The translations under genes were made by a program, and so were the position numbers. Below are positions 62,904 to 64,000 of a stretch of 64,000 bases of DNA, piece by piece (the first letter of the stretch is position 1; every line of letters begins with the position of its first letter). The notes under the pieces were generated by a model. That model worked only from the letters and a program-made list of their open reading frames with translations. It did no database searches and had not been told where the DNA came from. The stretch is from Enterobacteriaceae bacterium 4M9 (GTDB lineage Bacteria > Pseudomonadota > Gammaproteobacteria > Enterobacterales > Enterobacteriaceae), in NCBI GenBank assembly GCA_010092695.1, contig JAADJJ010000001.1:3596001-3660000 (forward strand), written 5' to 3'.

Positions 62904-63827
62904 TTACACGTAAAGCGAGGCTTTGCCCTCAGGTCGGGTTTTAAAACGGCGGTGTAACCACAGGTACTGCTCCGGTGCCCGCAGGATCTCGCGCTCAATC
63001 ACCTGGTTCATCCACGCTGCGGCCGCGTGCTCGTCGCTGCGCGGATAGTCGAGCATTTCCGGCCCGATTATCAGCTTGTAGCCGCTGCCGTCGGTTTTAC
63101 GAATCATGGTAATGGTGAGCATTGCCGCCTGCGACAGGCGAGAAAGCACGTAAGTCCCGTTGGTCGTTGCCGCTTCTTTAACCGCAAAAAACGGGGCAAA
63201 GGTGCTGCCACACGGACCGTAATCCTGATCCGGCGCAAACCACACCGCCTCACCGTGCTTAAGCACCCGCACCATTTCACGCAAATTACGGCGGTCGATC
63301 ATCGCTTTATTAGAACGCATGCGCCCGCGTGTTTGTACCCACTCCAGCAGCGGATTGTTGTGCGGACGGTAGGTCGCCATCATCGGCTGGCACAGGCCCA
63401 TCACGCGCCCGCCCAGTTCCAGAGACATAAAATGCACGCCTACCACCATCACGCCACGCTTGTCACGCTGGGCGGCAGTGAGATGGTGTAAGCCCTGGAC
63501 ATCAAACCAGCGGCGCACGCGCTTATCTGACCAGAACCACGCCATACCGGTTTCCAGCAGTGCCATGCCGAGGGAAACAAAGTTGTTCACGACGAGTTTA
63601 TCGAGTTCGGCCTCACTGAGGCCTGGGAAACACAGCGTGATATTGCGACGGGCAATGCGCTCACGGCGTTTAAGAAAAGGTCGGGATGCACGCCCCAGAG
63701 ACGCGCCAAGGCGTGCCAGCAGCGGATACGGCAGTTGCACCAGCAGCCACAGCATGCCCAGTCCGAGCCACACCATCCAGTATCTGGGATGCAGCAGCAC
63801 AGTGGAAAATAAAGGATTTTTTTTCAT
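62904..63827 (-). CDS. lpxP: Lipid A biosynthesis palmitoleoyl acyltransferase
   Basis: LpxP transfers palmitoleate to Kdo2-lipid IVA in the inner membrane, replacing LpxL activity in the cold in E. coli. The 307-residue protein has an N-terminal anchor (YWMVWLGLGMLWLLVQLPYPLL). The HX4D/E acyltransferase motif is VGVHFMSLELGGRVMGLCQP, followed by MATYRPHNNPLLEWVQTRGRMRSNKAMI and GEAVWFAPDQDYG. Similarity to E. coli LpxP is closer than to LpxL, especially FAPFFAVKEAATTNGTYVLSRL. Cold induction is a family property, not visible here. Confidence 0.93.
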   Translation of the reverse strand: MKKNPLFSTVLLHPRYWMVWLGLGMLWLLVQLPYPLLARLGASLGRASRPFLKRRERIARRNITLCFPGLSEAELDKLVVNNFVSLGMALLETGMAWFWSDKRVRRWFDVQGLHHLTAAQRDKRGVMVVGVHFMSLELGGRVMGLCQPMMATYRPHNNPLLEWVQTRGRMRSNKAMIDRRNLREMVRVLKHGEAVWFAPDQDYGPCGSTFAPFFAVKEAATTNGTYVLSRLSQAAMLTITMIRKTDGSGYKLIIGPEMLDYPRSDEHAAAAWMNQVIEREILRAPEQYLWLHRRFKTRPEGKASLYV

Positions 63828-63960
63828 CTTAATGAACCTTCATACGAAGAACGGGGTATCGCATTAAGGAAAATAAATCCCACAGCGCGACGAACATCAA
63901 TTATGACCAGACGCCTGCTAAATAATTCACAGGAGAATTGTGAAGAACTGTGAGGAGAAT

Positions 63961-64000
63961 ATGAGGAAATATAAATATATCAGTACCCTGGCAGTCTCTC
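63961..64000 (+). CDS. Start of a rightward gene cut by the window edge
   Basis: An ATG at 63961 follows GAGGAGAAT, a good ribosome site, and opens MRKYKYISTLAVS, a basic start running into a hydrophobic stretch like a signal peptide. Only 13 codons are visible, so the product cannot be named. Confidence 0.5.
   Translation, partial: MRKYKYISTLAVS

Noticed and set aside
1..64000. CRISPR arrays, insertion sequences, tRNA or rRNA genes
   Set aside because: No regularly spaced direct repeats, transposase frames or tRNA cloverleaf patterns were noticed on reading; this was by eye and not an exhaustive computation.

Overview
The window reads as chromosomal DNA of an enteric gamma-proteobacterium (Enterobacteriaceae). 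EntF, FepA, the three FdnGHI subunits and LpxP can be followed almost residue by residue against their E. coli counterparts. The gene order differs from E. coli. fepA is not followed by entD, and the fes/fepA locus is separated from ybdK by about 13 kb of other genes. The genus cannot be fixed from the sequence alone.

Layout. (1) 375-8329: enterobactin synthesis and uptake (entF, ybdZ, fes leftward; fepA rightward) around a shared Fur-box region. (2) 8551-17122: an Ldh2-type dehydrogenase, a small lipoprotein, two LysR regulators, a first regulatory cassette (LuxR-type protein, 50-residue membrane peptide, MarT/CadC-like membrane regulator, FidL-like partner, small anchored protein), and a quinone oxidoreductase/old-yellow-enzyme operon. 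(3) 17483-22487: L-lactate operon lldPRD with two operators, then ybdK. (4) 22517-30639: a second LuxR/FidL/MarT-like cassette, a divergent EAL-domain protein, and a four-gene chaperone-usher fimbrial operon. (5) 31173-35778: formate dehydrogenase-N fdnGHI with a selenocysteine UGA and a recognisable FNR/NarL-type promoter. (6) 35974-46882: a CigR-like protein, an unknown protein, a solitary truncated usher, a DUF1090 protein, an EvgAS-like phosphorelay pair and an AbiC-like protein. (7) 46991-58945: 4-hydroxyphenylacetate catabolism (hpaGEDFHI, hpaA, hpaBC) without hpaR or hpaX, next to pobA and an AraC regulator. (8) 59095-64000: a DUF924 gene with an internal octamer repeat, a citrate symporter operon with a binding protein, a LysR regulator, lpxP, and the start of one further gene.

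How the parts connect. Iron capture, respiratory formate oxidation, lactate use and aromatic-acid catabolism are ordinary enteric functions. The most unusual content is regulatory. Two MarT/FidL-type membrane regulator pairs lie about 10 kb apart. Each has a LuxR-type partner, and both share a conserved periplasmic cysteine pattern. One pair sits between a LuxR gene and an EAL phosphodiesterase that abuts a fimbrial operon, which suggests signal-controlled surface attachment. A CigR-like protein, whose Salmonella relative lies in the same island as marT-fidL, is encoded a few kilobases further on.
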